DNA from: Candidatus Aminicenantota bacterium
GTDB taxonomy: Bacteria > Acidobacteriota > Aminicenantia > Aminicenantales > Aminicenantaceae
Assembly: GCA_030670375.1 (NCBI GenBank)
Contig: DAOVBT010000074.1
Span: forward strand, 1 to 7,919
Length of the DNA stretch: 7,919 nucleotides
Direction of reading: 5' to 3'
The notes beneath the pieces are model-generated. The model ran no database searches and was not told where the DNA came from. It was given only the letters and a program-made list of their open reading frames with translations. This document shows, piece after piece, positions 1 through 6,356 of this stretch (position 1 is its first letter; every line of letters starts with the position of its first letter). The position numbers and the translations under genes are program-made.

Positions 1-1
1 A

Positions 2-385
2 AGATTCAACAAAACAAAAGTAAGCTTTTTTAACTATAATTACCCATTGATCGGTGAACCTCACCATTTCCTAAACTTAAAGATCGCCGCCCTAGAAGAT
101 ATCGGATGCATGAAACTTGATGCCATTTCTTCCAGAGGCAGCAAACGGGATTTCGTGGATCTCTATTTTATATTGAAAAAATTTAACCTTGCTTTAAAAG
201 AGTTTTTCAAATATTTCGAGAAGAAATATGGCAAGGAAAACTACAACATCTTTCATATCTTAAAAAGCCTGGTTTATTTTGAAGATGCTGATAGAGATCC
301 AGAACTGAATATGCAGGTCCAATTTTCCTGGGAAAATGTGAAAAACTTTTACATCAATGAAATTAAAAGATTCAAAAATTTTTAA
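2..385 (+). CDS. AbiEii/AbiGii-type nucleotidyltransferase, C-terminal part (5' end outside window)
   Basis: The reading frame is open to the left edge, so the gene starts outside the window. The TTG at 47 is only an internal codon, because family-like sequence (KVSFFNYNYPLIGEP) continues upstream of it. The visible 127 codons carry the hallmark C-terminal motif KLDAISSRGSKRDFVDLYF (about 113-169), with the Lys, Arg and RDxxD residues conserved in AbiEii/DUF1814 nucleotidyltransferases. In known AbiE systems this protein is the toxin, paired with an AbiEi antitoxin/repressor encoded just upstream; that partner would lie outside the window. Many family members are orphans of unknown role, so toxin activity is inference. 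The gene is visibly AT-rich compared with the genes from 490 onward. The stop codon lies inside the left arm of a perfect hairpin. Family call is confident; function is less so. Confidence 0.85.
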   Translation, partial: RFNKTKVSFFNYNYPLIGEPHHFLNLKIAALEDIGCMKLDAISSRGSKRDFVDLYFILKKFNLALKEFFKYFEKKYGKENYNIFHILKSLVYFEDADRDPELNMQVQFSWENVKNFYINEIKRFKNF

Positions 386-404
386 CCTGCATAATTCAGG
401 TTAA
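382..404. terminator. Perfect 8-bp hairpin at the end of the AbiEii-type gene
   Basis: TTAACCTG (382-389) and CAGGTTAA (397-404) pair perfectly around a 7-nt loop. The left arm contains the TAA stop of the preceding gene. There is no T-run directly after the stem; the nearest is TTTTTC at about 417-423. It may be a weak or bidirectional terminator, or an mRNA 3'-end stabilising hairpin. Confidence 0.45.
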
Positions 405-458
405 GTAATTGTCTGTCCTTTTTCTGGATAAAAGTCCAAGAGATATGCACTCTATAAT

Positions 459-467
459 TGATATAAT
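459..467 (+). promoter_or_regulatory. Extended -10 promoter element for the D-aminoacylase gene
   Basis: The sequence TGATATAAT matches the extended -10 consensus TGnTATAAT exactly. A second TATAAT lies at 453-458. No convincing -35 box is seen, which is usual for extended -10 promoters. Transcription would begin near 474, just before the Shine-Dalgarno at 478. This favours the ATG at 490 over an in-frame TTG at 409, which lies upstream of the promoter. Confidence 0.4.
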
Positions 468-477
468 AAACAGCCTT

Positions 478-483
478 AAGGAG
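478..483 (+). promoter_or_regulatory. Ribosome binding site deciding the start at 490
   Basis: AAGGAG lies 6 nt before the ATG at 490. No comparable site precedes the upstream in-frame TTG at 409, so the site and the Tat signal together set the start at 490. Confidence 0.75.
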
Positions 484-489
484 AGATCA

Positions 490-2178
490 ATGAAAAAACA
501 GATCAGTCGACGGGATTTTATCAAGTCTTCTGCTCAAGCCGGGATATTTTTGGGCATATCCGGATCCAGCCTTTTGAAAGGAAGGACACATGAGACGTTT
601 GACATCCTGATCAAAAACGGGGTGGTTATTGATGGTATCAAAAACGAATTTTACAAGGCTGATATCGGAATCGTTGGAGAGCGGATAAAAAGAATCGGCG
701 ATCTTCGAGGGGCAGAGGGAAAAACAGTCATCGATGCAACAGGCCGGGTCGTATCGCCCGGATTTATCGACATCCACACACACACAGATATCGAAATCCT
801 GATCAACCGTAAGGCCGAAAGCAAGATTAGGCAGGGAGTGACCACAGAATTGGGCGGGAATTGCGGATCTTCGCCGTTCCCGATGAAACACCCTCTTCCG
901 GATTACGAGAAGCGTCTGGCAGAGGAGGCCAACATCACGATCGATTGGACCGATCTAAAGGGATTTCATGCCGCAATTGAAAGCAAAGGGACAGCAGTAA
1001 ACCATGCCACCTTAATTGGCCAAGGCACGGTCCGCGGCTATGTAATGGGGGATGACCAGCGTGAACCGACAGCCAATGAGATGGAGCAAATGAAGGCGCT
1101 CGTGGCTGAGGCTATGGAACAGGGAGCCTTCGGGTTGTCGACCGGGCTGGAGTATACGCCAAGCGGCTTTGCCGAAACACCAGAACTTATCGAACTCTGC
1201 CAAATCGCCGCAAACTACGGAGGATTTTACGCGACCCACATCCGGAGCGAAGACAAAGCCGTTCTTGAAGCCGTGGGAGAAGCCATCCATATCGCCAAAA
1301 CCGCAGGCCTCCCCCTGGAAATCGCCCATTTTAAGGCCGTGGGAAAAACCAACTGGTGGAAATTGCCTCTGATGATCGACCTGGTGGAACGGGCTGCGGA
1401 AAGGGGGCTGAATGTCACGGCCGACCGGTACCCCTACATTGCCTACAGCACAGGATTGACTATCCTCTATCCCCAATGGGCTTTGGACGGCGGCTTGGAA
1501 CAGCTCATCATCAGGCTCAAGGATGATAAAACCAGGCAATCCATGAAGGCCGACACACTGAAAAAGGTCAGAGGCTACGGCTGGGAAAAGATCGTGGTTT
1601 CCAATCTTCACAAAAAACACAACCAATGGTTGATCGGGAAAAGCATCGGAGAAGCCGCAGCCGAAAAAAAAGCTGATCCGTATGAATTCATGTGCGACTT
1701 GATCATAGACGAAGAATCGAATGTTTCACATATAGGCTTTGGCATGAATGAGGAAACCACAGAAATGGTTCTGAAGCACCCTCTCGTGATGCTGGGTTCG
1801 GACGGATCCTCCCTTGCTCCTTACGGTCCTCTGAGCGAAGGCAAACCCCATCCCCGGAACTATGGCGCTTTTCCCCGCTTTCTCGGTCATTATGTGCGGG
1901 AGAGAAAACTATTAACCCTCCCTGAAGCCATTAAAAAAGTGACATCCCAGCCAGCCGCCAAAATGGGACTGAGCAATCGCGGAACACTCGAAGAGGGGAA
2001 TTTTGCCGATATCGTGGTTTTTGATCCCAAAACCATCGCGGACAAAGCCACTTTTATCGAACCGCATCAATATCCGGTGGGCATAGACTATGTCCTTGTA
2101 AACGGCACGACCGTCATCGATCACGGCAAGCACACAGAGAAACTTCCCGGAAAAGTGCTGTATGGTCCTGGGAAATAG
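490..2178 (+). CDS. Tat-exported N-acyl-D-amino-acid deacylase (D-aminoacylase), amidohydrolase superfamily
   Basis: This 562-residue protein begins with a twin-arginine signal (SRRDFIK, residues 6-12, then a hydrophobic stretch ending around residue 30). It should therefore be folded in the cytoplasm, with metal, and then exported. The family hydrolyses N-acyl-D-amino acids to D-amino acids plus a carboxylate. Visible active-site residues are H96 and H98 in GFIDIHTHTD, C125 in GGNCG (the unusual cysteine zinc ligand of D-aminoacylases), H250 in ATHIRSE, H280 in EIAHFKAVG and the catalytic D438 in LGSDG. The downstream HPRNYGAFPRFLGHYVRE block (from about residue 454) and the C-terminal FADIVVFDPKTIADKATF segment are also typical. 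The length is slightly above the usual 480-530 because of the signal and a family insertion. All key residues are present, so the enzyme is probably active. The acyl and side-chain specificity cannot be read from the sequence. A 60-bp gap with a possible promoter separates it from the next gene. Confidence 0.93.
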   Translation: MKKQISRRDFIKSSAQAGIFLGISGSSLLKGRTHETFDILIKNGVVIDGIKNEFYKADIGIVGERIKRIGDLRGAEGKTVIDATGRVVSPGFIDIHTHTDIEILINRKAESKIRQGVTTELGGNCGSSPFPMKHPLPDYEKRLAEEANITIDWTDLKGFHAAIESKGTAVNHATLIGQGTVRGYVMGDDQREPTANEMEQMKALVAEAMEQGAFGLSTGLEYTPSGFAETPELIELCQIAANYGGFYATHIRSEDKAVLEAVGEAIHIAKTAGLPLEIAHFKAVGKTNWWKLPLMIDLVERAAERGLNVTADRYPYIAYSTGLTILYPQWALDGGLEQLIIRLKDDKTRQSMKADTLKKVRGYGWEKIVVSNLHKKHNQWLIGKSIGEAAAEKKADPYEFMCDLIIDEESNVSHIGFGMNEETTEMVLKHPLVMLGSDGSSLAPYGPLSEGKPHPRNYGAFPRFLGHYVRERKLLTLPEAIKKVTSQPAAKMGLSNRGTLEEGNFADIVVFDPKTIADKATFIEPHQYPVGIDYVLVNGTTVIDHGKHTEKLPGKVLYGPGK

Positions 2179-2185
2179 GAAACTT

Positions 2186-2213
2186 TTTACTCCAAAATTG
2201 CGTATTGTATATT
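2186..2213 (+). promoter_or_regulatory. Possible sigma70-type promoter for the repeat-containing surface protein
   Basis: TTTACT (2186-2191) and TATATT (2208-2213) are separated by 16 bp in the AT-rich gap after the D-aminoacylase stop. The boxes match 4/6 and 5/6 of consensus. In AT-rich DNA such a match can arise by chance, so this is tentative. Confidence 0.3.
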
Positions 2214-2238
2214 AAAAACAAGACACTAGAGGTGCGTT

Positions 2239-3471
2239 ATGAAAACTGCAGCCATTATTGCTATCCTATCGTTGACTCTCTTATCTGTTTCGAGCCTCCA
2301 GCTATCCGCTCAAGAAGAGGAAGAACAACCATCATTCTCACCGCGTCATTATCCTGTCAACTTATCCCTCTGGTATCCGGTCTCTATCAATCGCACCCAA
2401 CACGATTCGGCAAACTTGAACTTCACCCTATTATATGGACGGATCGGAACTGTCAAGGGTTTGGATCTGGCGCTCGGCGCCTCAGCCCTGACCAATGAGC
2501 TGAAAGGTCTTCAAATCACAGGAGTTGCCGGTGTTTCTGGCGATTCTACATCAGGCGTCCAGGTCAGCGGTTTAGTCAGTGTCACCGGAGACTATCTCAA
2601 AGGAGCTCAGGTATCCGGCCTGATAAACGTCACCGGGGAAACAGGCCAAGGATTCCAGATAGCCGGAGGAATGAATATAACAGGCAACCACCTCCAGGGA
2701 CTCCAGGCGTCTGCACTGTTCAATATTGTGGGAGAAGAATTACAGGGAGCCCAGGCTGCCGCAGGATTCAATATTGTCGGAAACAGTTGTGTGGGTTTCC
2801 AGGCGGCTGGCCTTTTCAATATTGTCGGCGAGAACTTCAAAGGATTGCAGGCATCTGCTCTATTTAATATTGTCGGGGATAACCTGACCGGTGCCCAAAT
2901 CGGCACCTTCAACATTGCCCCCTACTTTTCCAATGCTGCCCAAATCGGAATAATCAACGTGTCGGCTGAAATGCGCGGATTTCAGTTGGGTATAGTCAAT
3001 TGGAATGGTGAGACACACGGCATTCCCGTCGGGCTGGTCAACGTTTCGAAAAAGGATGGGCACATTCGATGGATCAACTGGGGAAGCAACCTCAGCGGCA
3101 TAAATTCCGGCGTCAAGTTCGAGGTGGGGCAGATCTATTCGATCGTTGCGCTCGGATACGGGAACTTCCAGAAAGACAAGGGCTCGGCTCTCTCGTATGC
3201 TGGATACTACGGGATAACTGTGTACCAGGATTTCTTTTCGATCGGAGTCGATGTGGGATACATGTACATGGACAACAAAAAAATCTTTAAAAGCAGCCCC
3301 GAAACACCCAACCAGCACATCCTGATGGGACGGGCTCATGTCAGCTATGACATCTCCTCAAGTGTTTCTTTGATCGGAGGCGCGGGGCTAAGTTATATTG
3401 CAGACCGTCACAAATCCTTTGGCGACGGCAAATTCCGGCCGCTTTTCTTTGTCGGCCTTGAGGCCTTTTGA
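2239..3471 (+). CDS. Exported outer-membrane/surface protein with 16-residue GxQ repeats and C-terminal beta-barrel-like region
   Basis: The ATG at 2239 follows AGAGGTG by 4 nt. Residues 1-25 form a Sec signal peptide (cleavage near LSAQ) followed by an acidic EEEE stretch. Residues 38-89 resemble the entry region of surface-repeat proteins (PVNLSLWYPVSIN, then a GLDLALGA segment). From residue 90 come nine repeats of exactly 16 residues, then three of 14-15, with a core like GLQASALFNIVGENLx. Residues 290-410 look like amphipathic beta strands with alternating Gly and aromatic residues, ending in Phe as many outer-membrane barrels do (FFVGLEAF). I recall similar GLQxxGLxNIxG repeats in Leptospira LA_2272-type surface proteins and in many Bacteroidota proteins; the function is unknown there too. 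A lone Cys (C184) sits in the sixth repeat. Surface location is inferred from the signal and C-terminus. It is followed by a 108-bp gap. Confidence 0.85.
   Translation: MKTAAIIAILSLTLLSVSSLQLSAQEEEEQPSFSPRHYPVNLSLWYPVSINRTQHDSANLNFTLLYGRIGTVKGLDLALGASALTNELKGLQITGVAGVSGDSTSGVQVSGLVSVTGDYLKGAQVSGLINVTGETGQGFQIAGGMNITGNHLQGLQASALFNIVGEELQGAQAAAGFNIVGNSCVGFQAAGLFNIVGENFKGLQASALFNIVGDNLTGAQIGTFNIAPYFSNAAQIGIINVSAEMRGFQLGIVNWNGETHGIPVGLVNVSKKDGHIRWINWGSNLSGINSGVKFEVGQIYSIVALGYGNFQKDKGSALSYAGYYGITVYQDFFSIGVDVGYMYMDNKKIFKSSPETPNQHILMGRAHVSYDISSSVSLIGGAGLSYIADRHKSFGDGKFRPLFFVGLEAF
2506..3060 (+). repeat. Coding tandem repeat, 9 units of 48 bp then 3 degenerate units of 42-45 bp
   Basis: Within the 410-residue protein the GxQ motif recurs at residues 90, 106, 122, 138, 154, 170, 186, 202 and 218, exactly 16 apart. 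It then shifts to about 14-15 residues (233, 247, 261). Units 5-8 share the core FNIVG. Codons differ between units even where residues are identical (compare 2698-2733 with 2842-2877), so this is an old repeat kept by selection rather than a fresh duplication. Confidence 0.9.
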
Positions 3472-3579
3472 TATTAGACTAAGGTTTTATATACAAGTCC
3501 CTCCTTTTTGGCTAGAATATTAATTTGTAAATACTGGATCTAAATTAAGGAAAACAGAAAAAACGAAGGGAGAAATTCC

Positions 3580-4227
3580 ATGATAAAAAAGACCGGGAGA
3601 TTCATCTTCTACGTACTCCCAGGACTTTTGGTCCTCGTGATGTTCTCATGCTACCCTTCTGGCCCGAGTAGTTCTGGCGAAACAGATGTTGTTATAACGG
3701 CATACGATAGCCAATTCAATTTTGGAAATATCCATACCTACGCACTGCCCAATATTGTTTTTGAACTCGAGGGCACAGATGAAGTAAATCATGATTTTGA
3801 TGACCTCATTTTAAATGAGATCGAAAAGAATATGAATGCCATAGGATATGTCCGAGAAAACAATCCCCTAGTAAACGGAGCCGACATAGTCGTGATCGCT
3901 AGCATCGGAAGAACAGACCAAACCTGGGTCGGAGGCGGAGGCTGGTGGGGTTGGTGGGGCGGATGGCCCGGATGGGGCTATTGGCCCGGATATGGTCCTG
4001 GCTGGGGAGTCTGGTACCCCTGGCCCGTGATGGGAACATTCTCAACAGGAACTCTCTACGTAGAAATGCTCGATCCGAACGACAGTATTGACACTGATCA
4101 GCGGATTCCCGCCCGCTGGGCAGCCGCTCTTAACGGTGTGTTGAGCTCAAGCAGCGACATCACCGCGCAACGAATAGTTAGCGGCATTGCCCAGATCTTC
4201 AACCAATCCTCTTACTTGGGAAGATGA
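3580..4227 (+). CDS. DUF4136-type lipoprotein with a Trp/Gly-rich insert
   Basis: The start has a good ribosome binding site (AAGGGAG, 3566-3572). A hydrophobic signal ends in VMFSC with the candidate lipidated C24, so this is probably an envelope lipoprotein; the lipobox is loose, with Met at -3. The region VVITAYDSQFNFGNIHTYAL (about 37-56) and the later ADIVVIASIG strand (101-110) match the plan of DUF4136 proteins, whose function is unknown. Residues 116-150 (3925-4029) are extraordinarily aromatic: 11 Trp among 35 residues, the rest mostly Gly, Pro and Tyr. After this the domain resumes with TGTLYVEMLDP (156-166), and RWAAALNGVL (179-188) is a typical DUF4136 ending (W-x-G/A-x-x-G). The stop overlaps an ATG (ATGA, 4224-4227), pointing to possible translational coupling with the next gene. 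The family call rests on the overall pattern rather than on one diagnostic motif. Confidence 0.78.
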   Translation: MIKKTGRFIFYVLPGLLVLVMFSCYPSGPSSSGETDVVITAYDSQFNFGNIHTYALPNIVFELEGTDEVNHDFDDLILNEIEKNMNAIGYVRENNPLVNGADIVVIASIGRTDQTWVGGGGWWGWWGGWPGWGYWPGYGPGWGVWYPWPVMGTFSTGTLYVEMLDPNDSIDTDQRIPARWAAALNGVLSSSSDITAQRIVSGIAQIFNQSSYLGR

Positions 4228-4265
4228 TCGAAAAACCGGATGACAAAAGGAAATTGGAATATGCA

Positions 4266-4922
4266 ATGAAAAAAACAACCATGATATTGACAAAGGCAAT
4301 TTCAATAATTGTATTGGCGCTAGTTCTGTTTGCTCCTCTTAAGGCCGCCGATGCCATAACGATTTTAAGCTGGAACATTTCATTCCCATTTGAGGATACA
4401 AAGGAATTTTCCCAAGATTCGGAAAGTTTCCTGGGCGTCGCTTTGGAATACAGGGCATTCTTCCATCCGAACATATCCATCGGAGCCTATGCGGGTTGGC
4501 ATGTCTTTAATGGAGACACGACAAGAACGATTCATGTCGAAACGGAAGGCGATAATGCATACAAAGCCGATATAACGGGAAAACAATTCCGCTACATTAA
4601 CTCCTTTCCCATTATGCTCAATCTCCACTACTACATCGGGAGTTCGCGCGGAGCACAGGCCTATATCGGATTAGGTGCCGGTACGATGATTATCGAGGAA
4701 AGGGTAGAGCTCGGCGTAGTTGCGGCAAAACATACCCGATGGCATATTGCTCTTGCTCCAGAGCTTGGGTTCAAAATTCCGTTAGGTTACAATTTAAGCG
4801 GACTCGCCAGCGTTAAGTACCACTATGCTTTTCCAGCCAAGAGGATTACCGGCGAGAAATATCCTCACTCATACCTATCCATTAACATCGGATTTGCTTG
4901 GGATCAAAATTTCTTCTATTAA
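4266..4922 (+). CDS. Small outer-membrane beta-barrel-like protein
   Basis: This is a 218-residue protein. The chosen ATG gives a clean signal peptide: MKKTTMILTK, a hydrophobic core, then ADA cleavage near residue 30. An in-frame ATG at 4224, overlapping the previous stop as ATGA, would add 14 charged residues before the signal. Coupled translation from there is possible but makes an atypical signal. An AAAAGGAAA stretch (4245-4253) lies 12 nt before 4266, a rather long spacing. The mature part alternates polar and hydrophobic residues with strand-like segments (FLGVALEYRAFF, ISIGAYAGWHVF, AQAYIGLGAGTM, HIALAPELGFKI, GLASVKYHYAF, SYLSINIGFAW) and ends in FFY, as OmpW/OmpA-barrel-like proteins do. 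About eight strands fit this length. No specific family or substrate is recognised. Gene order suggests co-transcription with the upstream lipoprotein. Confidence 0.75.
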   Translation: MKKTTMILTKAISIIVLALVLFAPLKAADAITILSWNISFPFEDTKEFSQDSESFLGVALEYRAFFHPNISIGAYAGWHVFNGDTTRTIHVETEGDNAYKADITGKQFRYINSFPIMLNLHYYIGSSRGAQAYIGLGAGTMIIEERVELGVVAAKHTRWHIALAPELGFKIPLGYNLSGLASVKYHYAFPAKRITGEKYPHSYLSINIGFAWDQNFFY

Positions 4923-4968
4923 GCTCGGCTTGTGGAGAAATCAGCAATTATCTTTGGGAGATCGGTAG

Positions 4969-5016
4969 ATGAAGAAGGATATGATCGATAGAATAAAAAG
5001 GAGAACATTTGCATGA
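4969..5016 (+). other. Possible 15-codon leader ORF coupled to the VOC lipoprotein
   Basis: An ATG at 4969, preceded by GGGAG (4956-4960) at a workable spacing, opens a reading frame for MKKDMIDRIKRRTFA. It ends in TGA at 5014-5016, overlapping the ATG of the next gene as ATGA. It also runs through that gene's Shine-Dalgarno. It may be a coupling mini-ORF, but a frame this short can arise by chance. Confidence 0.2.
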
Positions 5017-5870
5017 AAATTAAGATCTTGAGTTTATTATTTGTACTGTTTTATTTTGCTGCTTGTACCAGCACACAACTCGTCGTTCCCCCAGTGACAA
5101 CGACGCCCACGAACGATCACCAGATCGGGAAATTTGTCTGGTATGACCTCCTGACAGATGATGTTTTGGCTGTCAAGAAGTTTTATGGAGGACTTTTTGG
5201 CTGGGAATTCGAGGGGGAAGAAAGAGTCGACGCGGAATACACAGTGATCAAACACAACGGGACACCCATCGGAGGGATCGTTTTCAGGGAAGAAAAAAAG
5301 GTGGATCATTCTCAATGGCTCAGCTATCTGTCGGTGCCGGATGTAGATAAGGCCGTGGATACGATCAAGGCAAAAAACGGTATCATCTACAGGGAACCGT
5401 TCGAGCTTCCAGATAGAGGCCGGGTGGCCGTGGTTACCGATCCGCAAGGGGCTGCGATTGTTTTTATCAAGTCCCAAAGCGGTGACCCTGCCGACAGGGG
5501 CCTCATCACGAACAATTGGCTGTGGACAGAGCTTTTCGCTTCCGACGTCAAAGAGGCAGCCGACTTTTATTCCCAACTCGTGGGGTATACCGTAGAAGAG
5601 TTCGATACGGGTTTGAAAATTCCCTATTATGTCTTCAAACAAAACGAAACTCTCCGTGGCGGCCTGCTCAAAATTCCCTGGGAAGGGGTAAAACCGAATT
5701 GGCTTCCCTACGTGCTGGTGGATGATCCGGGAAAAATCGCCGGTCAAGTGCAATCACTGGGCGGCCAAGTGCTCATCGCCCCAGACAAAGACATCCGCCA
5801 AGGGAGCGTTGCGCTTATCCAAGACCCTGCGGGCGCTGTTTTTGCCATCCAAAAATGGCCGATAGAGTAA
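5013..5870 (+). CDS. Two-domain VOC (glyoxalase/bleomycin-resistance fold) lipoprotein
   Basis: The start at 5013 follows AAGGAG (4998-5003) by 9 nt. The signal ends in FAAC with C18 as the likely lipidated residue, then a Thr/Pro-rich linker. Two VOC modules follow: residues 38-153 (GKFVWYDLLTDD, KKFYGGLFGWEF, VTDPQGAAIVFIK) and 166-281 (NNWLWTELFASD, ADFYSQLVGYTV, IQDPAGAVFAIQK). The W-x-E/D-L, FYxxLxG and DPxG signatures are those of the tandem VOC group related to mycobacterial CFP30B-type proteins. In metal-dependent relatives a Glu stands four residues after the DPxG glycine; here V150 and A278 take that place, so classic glyoxalase metal catalysis is doubtful. VOC proteins are usually cytoplasmic, so an envelope-anchored version is less common. 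The substrate is unknown. It lies 14 bp upstream of the next small lipoprotein gene, which strongly suggests one transcript. Confidence 0.88.
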   Translation: MKIKILSLLFVLFYFAACTSTQLVVPPVTTTPTNDHQIGKFVWYDLLTDDVLAVKKFYGGLFGWEFEGEERVDAEYTVIKHNGTPIGGIVFREEKKVDHSQWLSYLSVPDVDKAVDTIKAKNGIIYREPFELPDRGRVAVVTDPQGAAIVFIKSQSGDPADRGLITNNWLWTELFASDVKEAADFYSQLVGYTVEEFDTGLKIPYYVFKQNETLRGGLLKIPWEGVKPNWLPYVLVDDPGKIAGQVQSLGGQVLIAPDKDIRQGSVALIQDPAGAVFAIQKWPIE

Positions 5871-5884
5871 AAGAGGAGAGCACA

Positions 5885-6103
5885 ATGACAATAAAGAAAA
5901 TAATAATTATCATTACGATGGTTTCGATTGTAGGTTTGATGCTGCTCTCATTCGGCTGCGGGCCAGGTCACGTTACGGTTGGTGTTGGCGTTGCCGTTCC
6001 AGGTCCATGGGTGGGTTATCCCGTTGGGTATCCGACACCTGGTCCTTGGGGAGGCTACCCCGGCTACCTCCACATCCCCACTCCTTTTCATCCCTTTTTA
6101 TAG
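5885..6103 (+). CDS. Small Gly/Pro/Tyr-rich putative lipoprotein
   Basis: This 72-residue protein starts at an ATG 6 nt after AGGAG (5874-5878). The in-frame ATG at 5855 lies inside the upstream gene and lacks a site. The N-terminus is KK followed by a long Ile-rich hydrophobic stretch and LLSFGC, giving a candidate lipidation at C25, although the -3 position (Ser) is not ideal. The mature part is low in complexity: VTVGVGVAV, then two related blocks, PGPWVGYPVGY (39-49) and PGPWGGYPGY (52-61), and a HIPTPFHPFL tail. There is no recognisable domain, and no function is proposed. Short Gly/Tyr/Pro-rich lipoproteins of this kind are common and uncharacterised. Its aromatic/Gly/Pro make-up echoes the Trp-rich loop of the DUF4136-type lipoprotein upstream. 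The TAG stop falls in the first copy of a TTATAGG repeat series, so the original C-terminus may have been altered by that repeat. Confidence 0.7.
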   Translation: MTIKKIIIIITMVSIVGLMLLSFGCGPGHVTVGVGVAVPGPWVGYPVGYPTPGPWGGYPGYLHIPTPFHPFL

Positions 6104-6137
6104 GGGTTATAGGTAAGGGGTTTTATAGGCTTATAGG
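6098..6137 (+). repeat. Four TTATAGG repeats leading into the left inverted repeat
   Basis: TTATAGG occurs at 6098-6104, 6107-6113, 6123-6129 and 6131-6137, the last copy being the outer end of the left inverted repeat. The first copy contains the stop codon of the small lipoprotein gene. The spacing is irregular (9, 16 and 8 nt). It could be a partly degenerated series of element ends or simple slippage. Confidence 0.6.
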
Positions 6138-6162
6138 GGGTCAGACCGACCTAAGTTATTGA
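6131..6162 (+). repeat. Left 32-bp imperfect inverted repeat (GGGGTCAGACCGAC core)
   Basis: This arm pairs ungapped with the reverse complement of 7843-7874 at 27 of 32 positions. The shared core is an unbroken 14-bp GGGGTCAGACCGAC, and the inner end TTATTGA also matches. The centre GGTCAGACC is itself a small palindrome, like many extragenic repeat units. Such GGGGTCAGACC sequences remind me of repeats associated with Y1-type REP transposases, which is recollection and not shown here. Confidence 0.85.
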
Positions 6163-6225
6163 TTTAATTAAATTAAAGCCAAATATCAGAGCATTCTTTC
6201 GTCTAAAATGAGCATTTTTGGGGCC

Positions 6226-6253
6226 AAAAACGTCTATCTAAAGTGGATAGACG
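6226..6253 (-). terminator. Intrinsic terminator of the minus-strand ATPase gene
   Basis: On the minus strand CGTCTATC, a 7-nt loop and GATAGACG (6253 down to 6231) form a perfect 8-bp stem followed directly by TTTTT (6230-6226). It lies about 100 nt past the ATPase stop. The stem is moderate in GC, so strength is uncertain, but the stem plus T-run arrangement is clear on this strand only. Confidence 0.65.
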
Positions 6254-6356
6254 ATCGATGCCAAGAGCAAAAAGACATTTTGATTCAGGACTTTTTGGGA
6301 CCATCTCAATGCGAGTTAAGAAGGCGATTGTCGGAAAGAGTTCAAGAGGCAATACT

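Noticed and set aside
409..489. In-frame upstream extension of the D-aminoacylase from a TTG at 409
   Set aside because: There is no ribosome binding site, the extension would bury the Tat signal 27 residues in, and the best promoter element (459-467) lies downstream of it.
1012..1626. Long minus-strand frame of 204 codons inside the D-aminoacylase
   Set aside because: It lies antisense to a strongly conserved enzyme gene with all its motifs intact. Its translation shows no domain, so it is a shadow frame.
2506..2937. CRISPR-like or satellite interpretation of the 48-bp periodicity
   Set aside because: The period is a whole number of codons, the units diverge synonymously and lie inside an intact reading frame with a signal peptide, so it is a protein repeat.
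3472..3579. Promoter in the gap before the DUF4136-type gene
   Set aside because: TTGGCT at 3508-3513 has no acceptable -10 at 16-18 bp, and other matches are poor in this AT-rich DNA. Nothing beyond the ribosome binding site is supported.
5037..5753. Minus-strand frame of 238 codons inside the VOC gene
   Set aside because: It is antisense to a clear two-domain VOC lipoprotein and has no signal or domain of its own.
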